DNA of 64,000 bases from Pseudomonas lini (GCF_964063345.1 NZ_OZ061318.1:1488001-1552000); one strand, 5' to 3'. Positions 45,567-55,463 are shown, counted from the stretch's first letter. Numbers and translations: made by a program. Notes: generated by a model from the letters alone, not told the origin.

Positions 45567-47231
45567 GTGGAACGCGAATACATGGAATTCGACGTGGTCA
45601 TCGTCGGTGCCGGCCCCGCTGGCCTGTCCGCCGCCTGCCGTTTGAAGCAGAAGGCCGCCGAAGCCGGTAAGGAAATCAGCGTCTGCGTGGTCGAAAAAGG
45701 CTCCGAAGTCGGCGCTCACATCCTGTCCGGTGCCGTGTTCGAACCACGCGCCCTGAACGAATTGTTCCCGGACTGGAAAGAACTCGGCGCGCCGCTGAAT
45801 ACGCCAGTCACCCGCGATGACATCTTCGTTCTGAAAAATGCCGACAGCGCGCAGAAGATTCCTGATTTCTTTGTGCCCAAGACCATGCACAACGAAGGCA
45901 ACTACATCATCTCCCTGGGCAACCTGTGCCGCTGGCTGGCTCAGCAGGCCGAGAACCTGGGCGTGGAAATCTACCCGGGCTTCGCCGCCCAGGAAGCGCT
46001 GTTCGACGAGAACGGCATGGTTCGCGGGATCATCACCGGTGATCTGGGTGTTGACCGCGAAGGCAATCCGAAAGAAGGCCTGTACACCCCGGGCATGGAA
46101 CTGCGTGCCAAGTACACGCTGTTCGCCGAAGGTTGCCGTGGCCATATCGGCAAGCAGCTGATCAAGCGTTTCAACCTCGACAGCGAGGCCGACGCCCAGC
46201 ATTACGGCATCGGCCTGAAAGAAATCTGGGAAATCGACCCGACCAAGCACCAGCCAGGCCTGGTGGTCCACACTGCCGGTTGGCCGCTGGACATCATGAG
46301 CACCGAGAACACCGGCGGCTCGTTCCTCTATCACCTGGAAAACAACCAGGTGGTCGTCGGCCTGATCGTCGATCTTTCCTACAGCAACACCTTCCTGTCG
46401 CCGTTCGACGAGTTCCAGCGCCTCAAGCATCACCCGGTGCTCAAGCAATACCTGGAAGGCGGCAAGCGCATCAGCTATGGCGCGCGTGCTATCTCCAAAG
46501 GCGGCCTGAACTCGCTGCCGAAAATGGTCTTCAAGGGCGGCGCGCTGATCGGTTGCGACCTCGGCACCCTGAACTTCGCCAAGATCAAAGGCAGCCACAC
46601 CGCGATGAAGTCCGGCATGCTCGCCGCTGAGTCCGTGGCCGAGGCACTGTTCGCTGAAAAAGACGGCACCGAAGAGCTGACCACTTACGTCGACGCCTTC
46701 AAGAAGAGCTGGCTCTACGACGAACTGTTCGCCAGCCGCAACTTCGGCCCGGCGATGCACAAGTTCGGCCCGATCATCGGTGCCGGTTTCAACTGGCTCG
46801 ACCAGAACATCTTCGGCGGCAAACTGCCGTTCACCCTGCACGACACCAAGCCGGATTACGCTTGCCTGAAACTGGCCGCCGACTGCAAGAAGATCGACTA
46901 CCCGAAACCGGACGGCAAGATCAGCTTCGACAAACTCAGCTCGGTGTTCATCTCGGGTACCAACCACGAAGAAGAGCAGCCTTGCCACTTGAAGCTGGCC
47001 GACGCGAGCATTCCGATCGGCAAGAACCTGCCGATGTACGATGAACCTGCCCAGCGTTACTGCCCGGCCGGCGTGTACGAAGTGGTGACCAAGGAAGACG
47101 GCGAGAAGCGCTTCCAGATCAACGCCCAGAACTGCGTTCACTGCAAGACCTGCGACATCAAGGACCCTGCACAGAACATCACCTGGGTGGCGCCGGAAGG
47201 CTCTGGCGGCCCGACTTACCCGAACATGTAA
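45567..47231 (+). CDS. ETF-ubiquinone oxidoreductase
   Basis: A 554-residue inner-membrane-associated flavoprotein that moves electrons from ETF to ubiquinone. The FAD dinucleotide motif VVIVGAGPAGLSAA is near residue 10. The C-terminal 4Fe-4S ligands are in RYCPAGVYEV and NCVHCKTCDIKDP. The start is GTG at 45567 (MEREYMEFDV) with GGAG 7 nt upstream; an ATG five codons on is the alternative. It is divergent from etfBA, probably co-regulated through the PsrA-type site. Confidence 0.95.
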   Translation: MEREYMEFDVVIVGAGPAGLSAACRLKQKAAEAGKEISVCVVEKGSEVGAHILSGAVFEPRALNELFPDWKELGAPLNTPVTRDDIFVLKNADSAQKIPDFFVPKTMHNEGNYIISLGNLCRWLAQQAENLGVEIYPGFAAQEALFDENGMVRGIITGDLGVDREGNPKEGLYTPGMELRAKYTLFAEGCRGHIGKQLIKRFNLDSEADAQHYGIGLKEIWEIDPTKHQPGLVVHTAGWPLDIMSTENTGGSFLYHLENNQVVVGLIVDLSYSNTFLSPFDEFQRLKHHPVLKQYLEGGKRISYGARAISKGGLNSLPKMVFKGGALIGCDLGTLNFAKIKGSHTAMKSGMLAAESVAEALFAEKDGTEELTTYVDAFKKSWLYDELFASRNFGPAMHKFGPIIGAGFNWLDQNIFGGKLPFTLHDTKPDYACLKLAADCKKIDYPKPDGKISFDKLSSVFISGTNHEEEQPCHLKLADASIPIGKNLPMYDEPAQRYCPAGVYEVVTKEDGEKRFQINAQNCVHCKTCDIKDPAQNITWVAPEGSGGPTYPNM

Positions 47232-47249
47232 GTTGAATCGCTGAACATC

Positions 47250-47276
47250 AAGGCTCCCGAAACGGGGGCCTTTTTG
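47250..47276 (+). terminator. Rho-independent terminator
   Basis: AGGCTCCCG-AAA-CGGGGGCCT followed by TTTTT, about 20 bp after the ETF-QO stop. Confidence 0.88.
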
Positions 47277-47307
47277 TTGCCCGAAATCCAGGCATCAACA
47301 CAAGACC

Positions 47308-47400
47308 CTGTGGGAGCGGGCTTGCCCGCGATGACGGTCTATCATCCACCATTAAAGTCGACTGACCCACCGCAATCGCGGGCAAGCCCGCTCCCACAGG
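47308..47400. repeat. REP inverted pair
   Basis: CTGTGGGAGCGGGCTTGCCC at 47308 faces GGGCAAGCCCGCTCCCACAG ending at 47399, between converging ETF-QO and the AraC gene. Confidence 0.9.
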
Positions 47401-47412
47401 GATTGTGTTGTC

Positions 47413-48303
47413 TTAAGCAGCGCGCTCATCCCCAGGATTACGTTCAAAGTAGCGCTTGTACTCACGACTGAACTGCGACGTGCTCTGATACCCCACCCGA
47501 TGCGCCACCTGGGCCACGCCCAAGCCTTCGCCCAGCAACAACTGCTGGGCCCTGAGCAAGCGCAAACGCTTCAAATACTGCACCGGCGACAACAAGGTGC
47601 AGCGTTTGAAATGCTCATGAAACGTCGACGCGCTCATGTTCGCGCAACTGGCCAGGGTCTCGACGTTCAGCGGCTCGGTGTAATGCGCATGCAAATGACT
47701 CAGGGACGCTGCGATCCGCGCGAACTGCCCCTGTTGTTCCACCAACGCTCGCAACACATCGGCTTGTGGTCCGCGCAACGCCACGAACAACAATTCACGC
47801 AAGCGCGCCGGGCCCATGATCTGGCATTCCAGCGGATCGTGCAGGCAGCGCAACAACCGTTCCACACAACCGCGCATGGCATCGTCGAGCACCGCCGAGG
47901 TCATGGACTCAGGCGTCTGTGCGGGAACCGTGCGCCCCGGCGCCAGCCCCATGCCCAGCACCAATTCACTGAGCAGCACCCGGTCAATGGCGATAGACAC
48001 GCCCAGCATCGGGCCATCTGGCGCCGAAAACGTCTCGCATTCGAAGGGTACCGGCAACGCCTGAATCAGGTAATGCCCAGTGCCATATTCCAGAGTACGC
48101 GGGCCCAAATGCGCCAACTTGCCGCCCTGGGCGATGATGACCAGGCTTGGCTCGTAGATTTGCGGGCCACGGGCGACATCGCAACTGGCTCGCATAAGCT
48201 GCACGCCCGGCAACGCGGTAGGCGCAAAGCCGTCGCGGGTGATCAGCGGCTGGATCAACGAAACCAGGGTGGCATTGGCGTCGAGGTGACGGGTCAACAA
48301 CAT
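47413..48303 (-). CDS. AraC-family regulator
   Basis: A 296-residue regulator. The N-terminal AraC_N cupin-like domain (about 20-180) has YEPSLVIIAQGGK. The C-terminal double HTH (about 195-290) has NMSASTFHEHFKRCTLLSPVQYLKRLRL and VGYQSTSQFSREYKRYFERNPG. The ATG at 48303 (MLLTRHLDANATL) follows AAGAG. The frame upstream runs into 12-bp repeats (VTSF), which I exclude. It is divergent from the alcohol dehydrogenase, its likely target. Confidence 0.87.
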   Translation of the reverse strand: MLLTRHLDANATLVSLIQPLITRDGFAPTALPGVQLMRASCDVARGPQIYEPSLVIIAQGGKLAHLGPRTLEYGTGHYLIQALPVPFECETFSAPDGPMLGVSIAIDRVLLSELVLGMGLAPGRTVPAQTPESMTSAVLDDAMRGCVERLLRCLHDPLECQIMGPARLRELLFVALRGPQADVLRALVEQQGQFARIAASLSHLHAHYTEPLNVETLASCANMSASTFHEHFKRCTLLSPVQYLKRLRLLRAQQLLLGEGLGVAQVAHRVGYQSTSQFSREYKRYFERNPGDERAA

Positions 48304-48315
48304 GGGGGAGCTCTT

Positions 48316-48350
48316 CACAAAAGAAGTCACAAAAGAAGTCACAAAAAAGT
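48316..48350 (-). repeat. Short 12-bp tandem repeat before the AraC start
   Basis: CACAAAAGAAGT occurs at 48316-48327 and 48328-48339, followed by a degenerate CACAAAAAAGT. The copies lie just upstream of the chosen ATG; each carries an in-frame GTG, so copy number could alter the N-terminus or leader. Confidence 0.75.
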
Positions 48351-48519
48351 CGCGAAAAAAGGGATGAAAGCATCATCGCAGGTCTGATCGCCAATGCGAC
48401 CAATCAACGGTGTAAGCCGGAGGATTAGGCATGACACCCGGAGGAATCGCCATGGCCGGTAACCCGTTCGGCGCCCAGAATTGCTCGCCTCACCTGTCAC
48501 TGCTTTTGCGAGGTTCACC

Positions 48520-49572
48520 ATGTACACCGCCATCGGATACGCCGCTCAGTCAGCAACCACTCCCCTCGCCCCGATGAAATTCGAACGCCGCAGCCCACGG
48601 GCCGACGACGTTGCGATCGACATTCTTTACTGCGGCGTCTGCCATTCCGACATCCATCAGGCACGCAACGAGTGGGGCATTGCTGTTTACCCACTGATGC
48701 CCGGCCACGAGATCGTCGGAAAAGTCACCGCGGTCGGTGCGAATGTTACCCAACACAAGGTCGGCGATCTGGTCGGCGTCGGCTGCATGGTCGACTCGTG
48801 CCGTCACTGCGAAGCCTGCAAGGCGGATCTGGAGCAATACTGCCTGGAAGGTACGACCATGACGTACGCCACCCCGGACCGGGTCGATGGCAGCAACACC
48901 ATGGGCGGTTACTCCGACAGCATCGTGGTCAGCGAGCACTTTGTCGTGCGTATCCCGGAGAATCTCGACCCGGCCAGCGCCGCGCCGATTCTGTGCGCCG
49001 GCATCACCACCTACTCGCCGCTCAAGCACTACGGGGTCAAGGCCGGTGACAAGGTCGGGGTTCTCGGTATGGGTGGCCTCGGCCACATGGGCATCAAGTT
49101 CGCCAAAGCGATGGGCGCTGAAGTGACGCTGTTCACCCGCTCGGCTAGCAAGGCTGAAGAAGCTCGTCGTCAAGGCGCGGACCATGTGATCGTGTCCACC
49201 GATGCGCAGCAGATGAAAGCCGCCGCAGGACATTTCGACTTCCTGCTGGACACCATTCCGGTGCAGCACGACCTCAATCCCTACCTCGATACGCTGCGTT
49301 TCGACGGCGTACATATTCTGGTGGGCTTGGTCGAGCCGATCGATCCACCGGTTCACGCTGCCAAACTGATATTGGGTCGTCGCGTGTTGGCCGGCTCGCT
49401 GATCGGCGGTATCGCCGAAACCCAGGAAGTGCTGGATTTCTGCGCCGAGCACGGCATCACCTGTGACATCGAAATGCTCGACATCCGCCAGATCAACGAG
49501 GCTTACACCCGCATGATTGCCGGTGACGTGAAGTACCGCTTCGTGATCGATATGGCGACGTTGAAAGTCTAA
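48520..49572 (+). CDS. Zinc-dependent alcohol dehydrogenase
   Basis: A 350-residue MDR of the cinnamyl-alcohol dehydrogenase-like (YahK/AdhC) type. The catalytic zinc site has CGVCHSD and GHEIVGKV; the structural zinc cysteines are in CRHCEACKADLEQYC. The cofactor motif is GVLGMGGLGHMG; it probably reduces aldehydes with NADPH. The ATG at 48520 follows GAGGTTCACC. The AraC gene is divergent with a 216-bp gap. Confidence 0.9.
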   Translation: MYTAIGYAAQSATTPLAPMKFERRSPRADDVAIDILYCGVCHSDIHQARNEWGIAVYPLMPGHEIVGKVTAVGANVTQHKVGDLVGVGCMVDSCRHCEACKADLEQYCLEGTTMTYATPDRVDGSNTMGGYSDSIVVSEHFVVRIPENLDPASAAPILCAGITTYSPLKHYGVKAGDKVGVLGMGGLGHMGIKFAKAMGAEVTLFTRSASKAEEARRQGADHVIVSTDAQQMKAAAGHFDFLLDTIPVQHDLNPYLDTLRFDGVHILVGLVEPIDPPVHAAKLILGRRVLAGSLIGGIAETQEVLDFCAEHGITCDIEMLDIRQINEAYTRMIAGDVKYRFVIDMATLKV

Positions 49573-50376
49573 TCAGACTTTCGCGCCGAGTTCAGCAGAA
49601 AGCCGAGCCGTGACCCCTTTGATCAGGGGAATCAGCTCGGCCATTTTTTCCAATGGCATGTACGGCACGGTGCTGGCGATGCTGATACCGGCGACAATGC
49701 GCTTGCTGGCATCGCGGATCGGCGCCGCCACGCAGCGGATCGACGGTTCGTTGTCTTCCAGGTCGAAGGCGTAACCGCCGGCCACGTACTCAATCATGCG
49801 CTGCTGAAACTGCTCCCAGGATTGCTCCGGGTGCAGCGGCCAGAACTGATTTTTCCCACCCACCGGCAAGCTGATTTCGTACAGCCGTTGCCATTCTTCC
49901 TGCGTGTCATCGAGCATCAGCGCTTTACCGATCCCGGTACGCGCCAATGGCATGCGATGACCGACCCGCGAGCGCATTTCCGGACCGTTGCGCCCCGGAT
50001 TCTTGTGCAGGTACAGCACCTCGTCGCCTTCACGAATCGCCAAGTGAATGGTGTCACCGGTCAACGCCGACAACTCATCCAGATAGGGCCCGGCCAGCGT
50101 CACCAGCGGCAGCTCTTCACGTGCCTGGAAACCCAGCTCGATCAGTTTCGGCCCCAGCAGATAACCGACTTGCGGCACCACCCGCAGATAACGCTCGTCC
50201 ACCAGGCAACTGGCCAGACGATGAGTGGTGCTGCGCGTCGTGCCGATCAGCCGGGCGATTTCCTTGAGATCGCGGGCGCCACTGGCCACGGCCTGAACCA
50301 CACCCAAACCACGAAGCAGTGTCTGGGTGCCAGTCGGCGCGGCGTCCTTGGCGATTTTTGGGGCGTCTTCCTGCAT
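49573..50376 (-). CDS. IclR-family regulator of the galactonate cluster
   Basis: A 267-residue IclR regulator. The N-terminal winged helix (about 15-75) has ARLIGTTRSTTHRLASCL. The effector domain (about 90-260) has RTGIGKALML and CVAAPIRDASKRIVAGISIAS. It is the last gene of the cluster dgoK-dgoA-dgoD-transporter, on the same strand, and probably regulates it. The stop abuts the alcohol dehydrogenase stop (convergent, no gap). Confidence 0.86.
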   Translation of the reverse strand: MQEDAPKIAKDAAPTGTQTLLRGLGVVQAVASGARDLKEIARLIGTTRSTTHRLASCLVDERYLRVVPQVGYLLGPKLIELGFQAREELPLVTLAGPYLDELSALTGDTIHLAIREGDEVLYLHKNPGRNGPEMRSRVGHRMPLARTGIGKALMLDDTQEEWQRLYEISLPVGGKNQFWPLHPEQSWEQFQQRMIEYVAGGYAFDLEDNEPSIRCVAAPIRDASKRIVAGISIASTVPYMPLEKMAELIPLIKGVTARLSAELGAKV

Positions 50377-50436
50377 ATCCAGCCTTTACCGTTGAGCGAG
50401 TGAACGGGCGGCATTATGGTCGCCCGATGGCCGCGA

Positions 50437-51747
50437 CTACAACTTGATACGCTCTACCTTGCCCACCAGCAACACGTAGGAAAGCGCACCCAACAACGCC
50501 AGAACCGAGATATAGGTAATCGCCGGGGCAAACGAATCACCCGAGGCGAGAAAACCGATGACGATGGGCGTGGTAATCGCCGCCAGGTTGCCGATGAAAT
50601 TGAACACGCCACCGGTCAGTCCAAGCAAGCGCGCCGGGGCCAGGGTCGACACCAGCGACCAGGTGATCGAAGCCAGGCCGTTGCCGAAGAAGGCCAGCGC
50701 GAGGAAGGCAATCACCAGCGGCGTCGACTCGACGAAGTTGGCGCCGATGATCGAAGTGGAAATCAGCAGGCCGCCAATGATCGGCAACTTGCGGGCGAAA
50801 CCCACCGTGTAGCCGCGACGGATCAAAAAGTCCGAGAAGAACCCCGAACACAGCACGCCGACGAAGGCCGCCAGAAACGGTAGCGACGCCAGCAAGCCAG
50901 ACTTGATGAAGTCCATGCCGCGATATTTCACCAGGTAGGTCGGGAACCACGTCAGAAAAAACCACAAGGTCGAATTGAGGCAGAACTGGCCGAGGTAAAT
51001 GCCCCACAACTTGCGTTTACTCAGGACAATCCCGAGGTCGACCCAGCTGAATTTCGCCTTGGCCTTCGCGGTTTCAGCCTGGATATCCACCAGCCCTCCG
51101 CCCTCGCGGATCAGCTCGATTTCCGCGTCATTGGCGCCCTTGAAATCACGCGGTTCGCGATACACCGCGTACCAGATCACCGCCCAAATGATGCCCACCA
51201 CGCCGGTGCTGACAAACACCATGTGCCAGCCATATTGGTGTTGCAACCACGCGAGTACCGGCGTGAGAAACGCCAGGCCGACGAACTGCCCGGAGGTGTA
51301 GAAACCGATGGCCGTGGCGCGTTCGCGCTCTGGGAACCAGGTCGTCACCACGCGGCTGTTGATCGGATACGCCGGTGCTTCCAGCGCACCGACGGCCATG
51401 CGTAGCACGAACAGCGCGATGAAACTGGCAGCGAAGCCGAGCATCACCGTGGCCAGCGACCACAGCAGCAATGCGACGCTATACAAAATGCGCGGCGGCA
51501 CTCGGTCCACCAGCCAGCCGCCGGGGATTTGCATGGCGGCGTAAGTCCATCCGAACGCGGAAAAGATCAGCCCGACATGGATCGGATCGATGCCCAGATC
51601 GCTGGTCAGCGCCGGGGCGGCAATGGACAGGTTACTGCGGTCCAGGTAGTTGATCACCACGGTGATGAACAACAGGACCATGATGAAAAACCGCTTGCGG
51701 CTCGGCGTCACCAACGACGCCTGCCCGATGAGGGTTTGCGGTTGCAT
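50437..51747 (-). CDS. MFS transporter, D-galactonate type
   Basis: A 436-residue anion:cation symporter of the major facilitator family with 12 helices. Typical pieces are NYLDRSNLSIAAP in helix 1 and GWLVDRVPPR after helix 2. DgoT, the E. coli galactonate transporter, belongs to this family; the setting inside the dgo genes points to galactonate uptake. A REP pair separates it from dgoD. Confidence 0.87.
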   Translation of the reverse strand: MQPQTLIGQASLVTPSRKRFFIMVLLFITVVINYLDRSNLSIAAPALTSDLGIDPIHVGLIFSAFGWTYAAMQIPGGWLVDRVPPRILYSVALLLWSLATVMLGFAASFIALFVLRMAVGALEAPAYPINSRVVTTWFPERERATAIGFYTSGQFVGLAFLTPVLAWLQHQYGWHMVFVSTGVVGIIWAVIWYAVYREPRDFKGANDAEIELIREGGGLVDIQAETAKAKAKFSWVDLGIVLSKRKLWGIYLGQFCLNSTLWFFLTWFPTYLVKYRGMDFIKSGLLASLPFLAAFVGVLCSGFFSDFLIRRGYTVGFARKLPIIGGLLISTSIIGANFVESTPLVIAFLALAFFGNGLASITWSLVSTLAPARLLGLTGGVFNFIGNLAAITTPIVIGFLASGDSFAPAITYISVLALLGALSYVLLVGKVERIKL

Positions 51748-51801
51748 GAGAGGTGCCTCTTCTTATGTTTATTGAGGTCAATTTGAAGACTTGCGCTGTC
51801 C

Positions 51802-51893
51802 CCTGTGGGAGCGGGCTTGCCCGCGATAGCGTCCTGTCAGTCACATCAATGCCGAATATGCTGCCGCCATCGCGGGCAAGCCCGCTCCCACAG
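51802..51893. repeat. REP inverted pair
   Basis: CCTGTGGGAGCGGGCTTGCC at 51802 faces GGCAAGCCCGCTCCCACAGG ending at 51893. It lies inside the dgo operon, between dgoD and the transporter, where such a hairpin may lower downstream expression. Confidence 0.9.
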
Positions 51894-51918
51894 GGATTTG
51901 TGTTGAGTCAGGAGGGAC

Positions 51919-53067
51919 TCACCACTCGGCAAAGCTGCCATCGGCATGGCGCCAGATCGGGTTGCGCCAGCGGTGGCCGACGGCGGCGCGTTCGATCACG
52001 TATTCCTCGTTGATCTCGATGCCCAGGCCCGGGCCGTTGGGGATTTTCACGAAGCCTTTGTCGTAGTCGAACACCCGCGGATCTTTCACATAATCGAGCA
52101 GGTCATTGCTCTCGTTGTAGTGAATGCCCAGGCTCTGCTCCTGGATAAACGCGTTGTAGCAAACAGCGTCCAGTTGCAGGCACGCCGCCAGGGCAATCGG
52201 GCCCAACGGGCAATGCAGCGCCAGCGCCACGTCGTAGGCTTCGGCCATGTTGGCGATCTTGCGGGTTTCGGTGATGCCGCCCGCGTGGGAGGCATCCGGC
52301 TGGATGATGTCGACGTAGCCTTCGCTGAGCACCCGCTTGAAGTCCCAACGCGAGAACAACCGTTCGCCGAGGGCAATCGGCGTGCTGGTCAGCGGCGCCA
52401 GCTCCTTCAGCGCTTCGTAGTTTTCGCTGAGCACCGGCTCTTCGATGAACATCAGTTTGTACGGGTCGAGTTCCTTCATCAGCACCTTGGCCATAGGCTT
52501 GTGCACCCGACCATGGAAGTCCACGCCGATGCCGACATTCGGGCCGACCGCATCGCGCACGGCGGCGACGTTGGCCAAGGCCAGGTCGACCTTCTCGAAG
52601 GAATCGAGGAATTGCAGTTCTTCGGTGCCGTTCATTTTCACCGCGGTGAAACCACGGCTGACCGCTTCTTTCGCGGCGCGAGCGGTGTCCGCCGGGCGAT
52701 CACCGCCGATCCATGAATAAACGCGAATCTTGTCCCGCACCTGACCACCCAGCAGATCGCTGACCGACACACCCAGAGCCTTGCCCTTGATGTCCCACAA
52801 CGCCTGGTCGATGCCGGCCAGCGCGCTCATGTGGATCGCGCCGCCACGGTAGAAGCCGCCACGGTAGAGCACGGTCCAGATGTCTTCGATGTTGCGTGGG
52901 TCTTTGCCGATCAGGTAGTCGGACAATTCCTCAACCGCAGCAGCGACGGTGTGCGCGCGGCCTTCGACCACAGGCTCACCCCAACCGGTCACACCCTCGT
53001 CGGTTTCGACCTTGAGGAAGCACCAGCGCGGCGGAACGATGAAGGTAGTGAGTTTGGTGATTTTCAT
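51919..53067 (-). CDS. dgoD: D-galactonate dehydratase DgoD
   Basis: A 382-residue enolase-superfamily enzyme that dehydrates D-galactonate to 2-keto-3-deoxygalactonate. Metal and catalytic stretches include [34 protein letters not shown], and [17 protein letters not shown]. The start [17 protein letters not shown] is the family start, at ATG 53067 after GAGAG; the longer frame overlaps the dgoA end and is not family-like. The dgoA gene ends 64 bp upstream on the same strand. Confidence 0.93.
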   Translation of the reverse strand: MKITKLTTFIVPPRWCFLKVETDEGVTGWGEPVVEGRAHTVAAAVEELSDYLIGKDPRNIEDIWTVLYRGGFYRGGAIHMSALAGIDQALWDIKGKALGVSVSDLLGGQVRDKIRVYSWIGGDRPADTARAAKEAVSRGFTAVKMNGTEELQFLDSFEKVDLALANVAAVRDAVGPNVGIGVDFHGRVHKPMAKVLMKELDPYKLMFIEEPVLSENYEALKELAPLTSTPIALGERLFSRWDFKRVLSEGYVDIIQPDASHAGGITETRKIANMAEAYDVALALHCPLGPIALAACLQLDAVCYNAFIQEQSLGIHYNESNDLLDYVKDPRVFDYDKGFVKIPNGPGLGIEINEEYVIERAAVGHRWRNPIWRHADGSFAEW

Positions 53068-53131
53068 CTCTCGTACTCTCTTTTTATTAATGCAGCTCTT
53101 ATAGATGCAGCGCTCACAGCGCCAAAAAGTC

Positions 53132-53752
53132 TTAACGCAAAGCATTCCAGGCAGCGACATACGCCTTGGCGCGCATCGCTACTTCGTCAGCCGTCATGCC
53201 CGGTTTGAACAACCCGGAACCGAGGCCGAAACCTTTGACGCCGGCCTCGACAAACACCTGCATGTTGTCCGGCGTAATCCCGCCCACCGGCACCAGCACC
53301 GTCCCTGCCGGCAACACCGCCAGCCAGGCCTTCACAACGGCCGGGCCCATTTGTTCGGCCGGGAACATCTTCAGCACATCCGCCCCTTCGGCCAATGCAG
53401 CAAAGGCTTCGGTCGGCGTCGCCACGCCCGGCGACAGGAACAGCCCCGCTGCCTTCGCCGCACGCAACACCTTGGCATCGCTGTGAGGCATGACGATCAC
53501 TTGGCCGCCCGCCGCTTTCACTTGCTCGACCTGTTCCGGCGTCAACACCGTGCCCGCACCGATCAGGCAATCGGCGGGCAAGGTACTGCGCAGGATGCGG
53601 ATACTTTCGTACGGTTCGGGGGAATTAAGCGGCACTTCGATGACGCGAAATCCGGCCGAGTACAGGACTTCGCCGACGGCTGCCGCTTCTTGCGGACGCA
53701 GGCCACGCAGGATCGCGATCAGACCGTTTTTTGCCAGTGCTTGCTTGAGCAT
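53132..53752 (-). CDS. dgoA: 2-dehydro-3-deoxy-6-phosphogalactonate aldolase
   Basis: A 206-residue KDPG/KDPGal-aldolase-family barrel. The Schiff-base lysine is in VLKMFPAE, the glutamate in [11 protein letters not shown], and the phosphate loop is [14 protein letters not shown] after EVPL and the dgoK/dgoD neighbours separate it from KDPG aldolase Eda. It cleaves the phosphorylated sugar acid to pyruvate and glyceraldehyde-3-phosphate. It lies 19 bp after dgoK. Confidence 0.92.
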   Translation of the reverse strand: MLKQALAKNGLIAILRGLRPQEAAAVGEVLYSAGFRVIEVPLNSPEPYESIRILRSTLPADCLIGAGTVLTPEQVEQVKAAGGQVIVMPHSDAKVLRAAKAAGLFLSPGVATPTEAFAALAEGADVLKMFPAEQMGPAVVKAWLAVLPAGTVLVPVGGITPDNMQVFVEAGVKGFGLGSGLFKPGMTADEVAMRAKAYVAAWNALR

Positions 53753-53771
53753 GTCAGACCTCCAGTCAGGT

Positions 53772-54764
53772 TTAACGGGATGGGGGTGTCGTGATCAGTC
53801 CAGCGGCAACCGCCAACTGCCACAACCCGCGCTCAGTGGCCTGCTCGGCCAGGGTCACCCGGGCAAAACCGCAGGCGTCGAGCGCCCGGCTGTAGCGGGC
53901 GCAGAGTTGGGCGTTTCCGATGAGGATGATCGAAGGCAGATGCACACTGTTGCGCCGGCGCCGCTGAACGTTGGCCAGGGCCGACAGCTCATGGCCGATC
54001 AACAGGCCGGACAGATAGTCCGGCTGAGCGACGGCGCTGAGTTCACCGGTCAGCCCCAGACTGCGGGCACTGAACAGTGTCGACAGCAGCCCGATCTCGC
54101 CGTCCACCGACAGGGCCACCCGCACGCCACGATCGAACGCTTCGCCATCAAAGGACGCGCCGCGCTGCTGAGTGCGCCCCAGAATGCTGTGTTCACTGAG
54201 GACGGCGAAGACTTCGCCAGTCATGAAAGTATCGAAATGCACGATGCAGCCGTCGGCCACTTCCACCCATTTCGAATGGCTGCCTGGCAGGCCGATCAAC
54301 ATATCGTTGCCCGCCCCGCTCGGCAGATTCTGCAACACGCCGAGGACTTGGGTTTCTTCGCCGCGCATCACGTTCGGCAAGCGCGAACGCTGAATCACGC
54401 CCGGCACGATGTGCACATCGACACCGCGAAGACTGCGAACGGTTTGTAGGGAAGTTCCGAGATTGGCGACGTTCGCCGGCGTGTCGCAGTAGGCCGCTTC
54501 GCGCCAGCCCTGAGCACTGCCGACCATGCCACACGCAATCACCGGCAAACCTGGCTGTGCGTCGAGCCAGTCACCGCACGCCTCATCGAAGGCCAATTCA
54601 AAACCGTCGGCGCATTCCTGGCCGGCGATGATTCGCGGCGTCTTGGGCAGCTGCATGATCCCGGACGACAGCGCACGCTGTTCCAGCACCTGGCCACCGA
54701 AGCCGAGTTTGTAAGCACGTAATGAGGTCGTCCCCCAATCGAGCGCGATCAGTTGCGCCAGCAT
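53772..54764 (-). CDS. dgoK: 2-dehydro-3-deoxygalactonokinase
   Basis: A 330-residue DgoK kinase: LIALDWGTTSLRAYKL, MVGSAQGWREA, GLPGSHSKWVEV and HFDTFMTGEVFAVLSEHSILG are family-typical. It phosphorylates 2-keto-3-deoxygalactonate at C6. The ATG at 54764 (MLAQLIALDWG) has AGGTG upstream; the 40-codon extension runs into the promoter. It is the first gene of the dgo cluster. Confidence 0.92.
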   Translation of the reverse strand: MLAQLIALDWGTTSLRAYKLGFGGQVLEQRALSSGIMQLPKTPRIIAGQECADGFELAFDEACGDWLDAQPGLPVIACGMVGSAQGWREAAYCDTPANVANLGTSLQTVRSLRGVDVHIVPGVIQRSRLPNVMRGEETQVLGVLQNLPSGAGNDMLIGLPGSHSKWVEVADGCIVHFDTFMTGEVFAVLSEHSILGRTQQRGASFDGEAFDRGVRVALSVDGEIGLLSTLFSARSLGLTGELSAVAQPDYLSGLLIGHELSALANVQRRRRNSVHLPSIILIGNAQLCARYSRALDACGFARVTLAEQATERGLWQLAVAAGLITTPPSR

Positions 54765-54804
54765 CGCTTCACCTGTTTTGTTTTTTGGCAGTGAGTGAGC
54801 TGGA

Positions 54805-54859
54805 CTATAAACCTGGACGAAGGTAAATCTCAATATATAAATATCAATCCCATATATTG
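54805..54859 (-). promoter_or_regulatory. dgo promoter with overlapping inverted repeat
   Basis: On the minus strand TTGAGA (54833-54828), 17 bp, then TTATAG (54810-54805) form a promoter. CAATATAT (54831) and ATATATTG (54852) form an inverted repeat with a 13-nt spacer that overlaps the -35. The layout suits repression, perhaps by the IclR protein. Confidence 0.55.
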
Positions 54860-54871
54860 GGAGCGGCACAA

Positions 54872-54974
54872 AAAAAGATCGCAACCTTCGGCAGTCCCTA
54901 CAGATTCGATGTGCGACGCAATAGCGCGGTCGAACACAATCCCGTGTAGGAGCTGCCGAAGGCTGCGATCTTTT
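54872..54974. repeat. Inverted pair of the GATCGCAGCCTTCGGCAG repeat
   Basis: AAGATCGCAACCTTCGGCAG at 54875 faces CTGCCGAAGGCTGCGATCTT ending at 54973. This is a third dispersed repeat family of the window, seen again at 57102-57196. Confidence 0.85.
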
Positions 54975-54980
54975 AGGGGA

Positions 54981-55463
54981 TCAATTGCCCTCGGCAAAAT
55001 CCCTTAACACCGCCCCATCCATCCGATACCGCACCCACTCCTCCTGCGGCTGTGCGCCGAGGGATTTGTAGAATTCGATCGCCGGTCTGTTCCAGTCCAG
55101 CACGCTCCATTCGAAACGGCCGCAGTCATTGGCGCAGGCGATTTTCGCCAAGTGGCGTAGCAAGGTTTTACCAGCGCCGCCGCCCCGTTGTTCGGGAGTG
55201 ATGTAGAGGTCTTCGAGGTACAGGCAGTTGCTGCCCAACCAGGTGGAATAGCTGAAAAAGAACACCGCAAAGCCAATCGGCAAGCCATCGCGCAGGCAGA
55301 TCAGGCCATGGGCGGTGGCGCCTTCGCTGAACAGGCTACGCTCGATGTCGGCGACGCTGGCGATGACTTCGTGGCGGGCACGTTCGAAGTCCGCCAGTTC
55401 AGTGATGAACGCGAGGATTTTCGGAGCATCGCTGGGGGTTGCCGGACGGATTTCGATCGTCAT
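54981..55463 (-). CDS. GNAT acetyltransferase
   Basis: A 160-residue N-acetyltransferase. The acetyl-CoA loop QRGGGAGKTLL follows YLEDLYITPE; the C-terminal part has WNRPAIEFYKSLGAQ. The pattern is close to the spermidine/diamine or thialysine acetyltransferase branch (FFFSYSTWLG, LYLEDLYV-like), but the substrate is not sure. It stands alone between repeats. Confidence 0.85.
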   Translation of the reverse strand: MTIEIRPATPSDAPKILAFITELADFERARHEVIASVADIERSLFSEGATAHGLICLRDGLPIGFAVFFFSYSTWLGSNCLYLEDLYITPEQRGGGAGKTLLRHLAKIACANDCGRFEWSVLDWNRPAIEFYKSLGAQPQEEWVRYRMDGAVLRDFAEGN

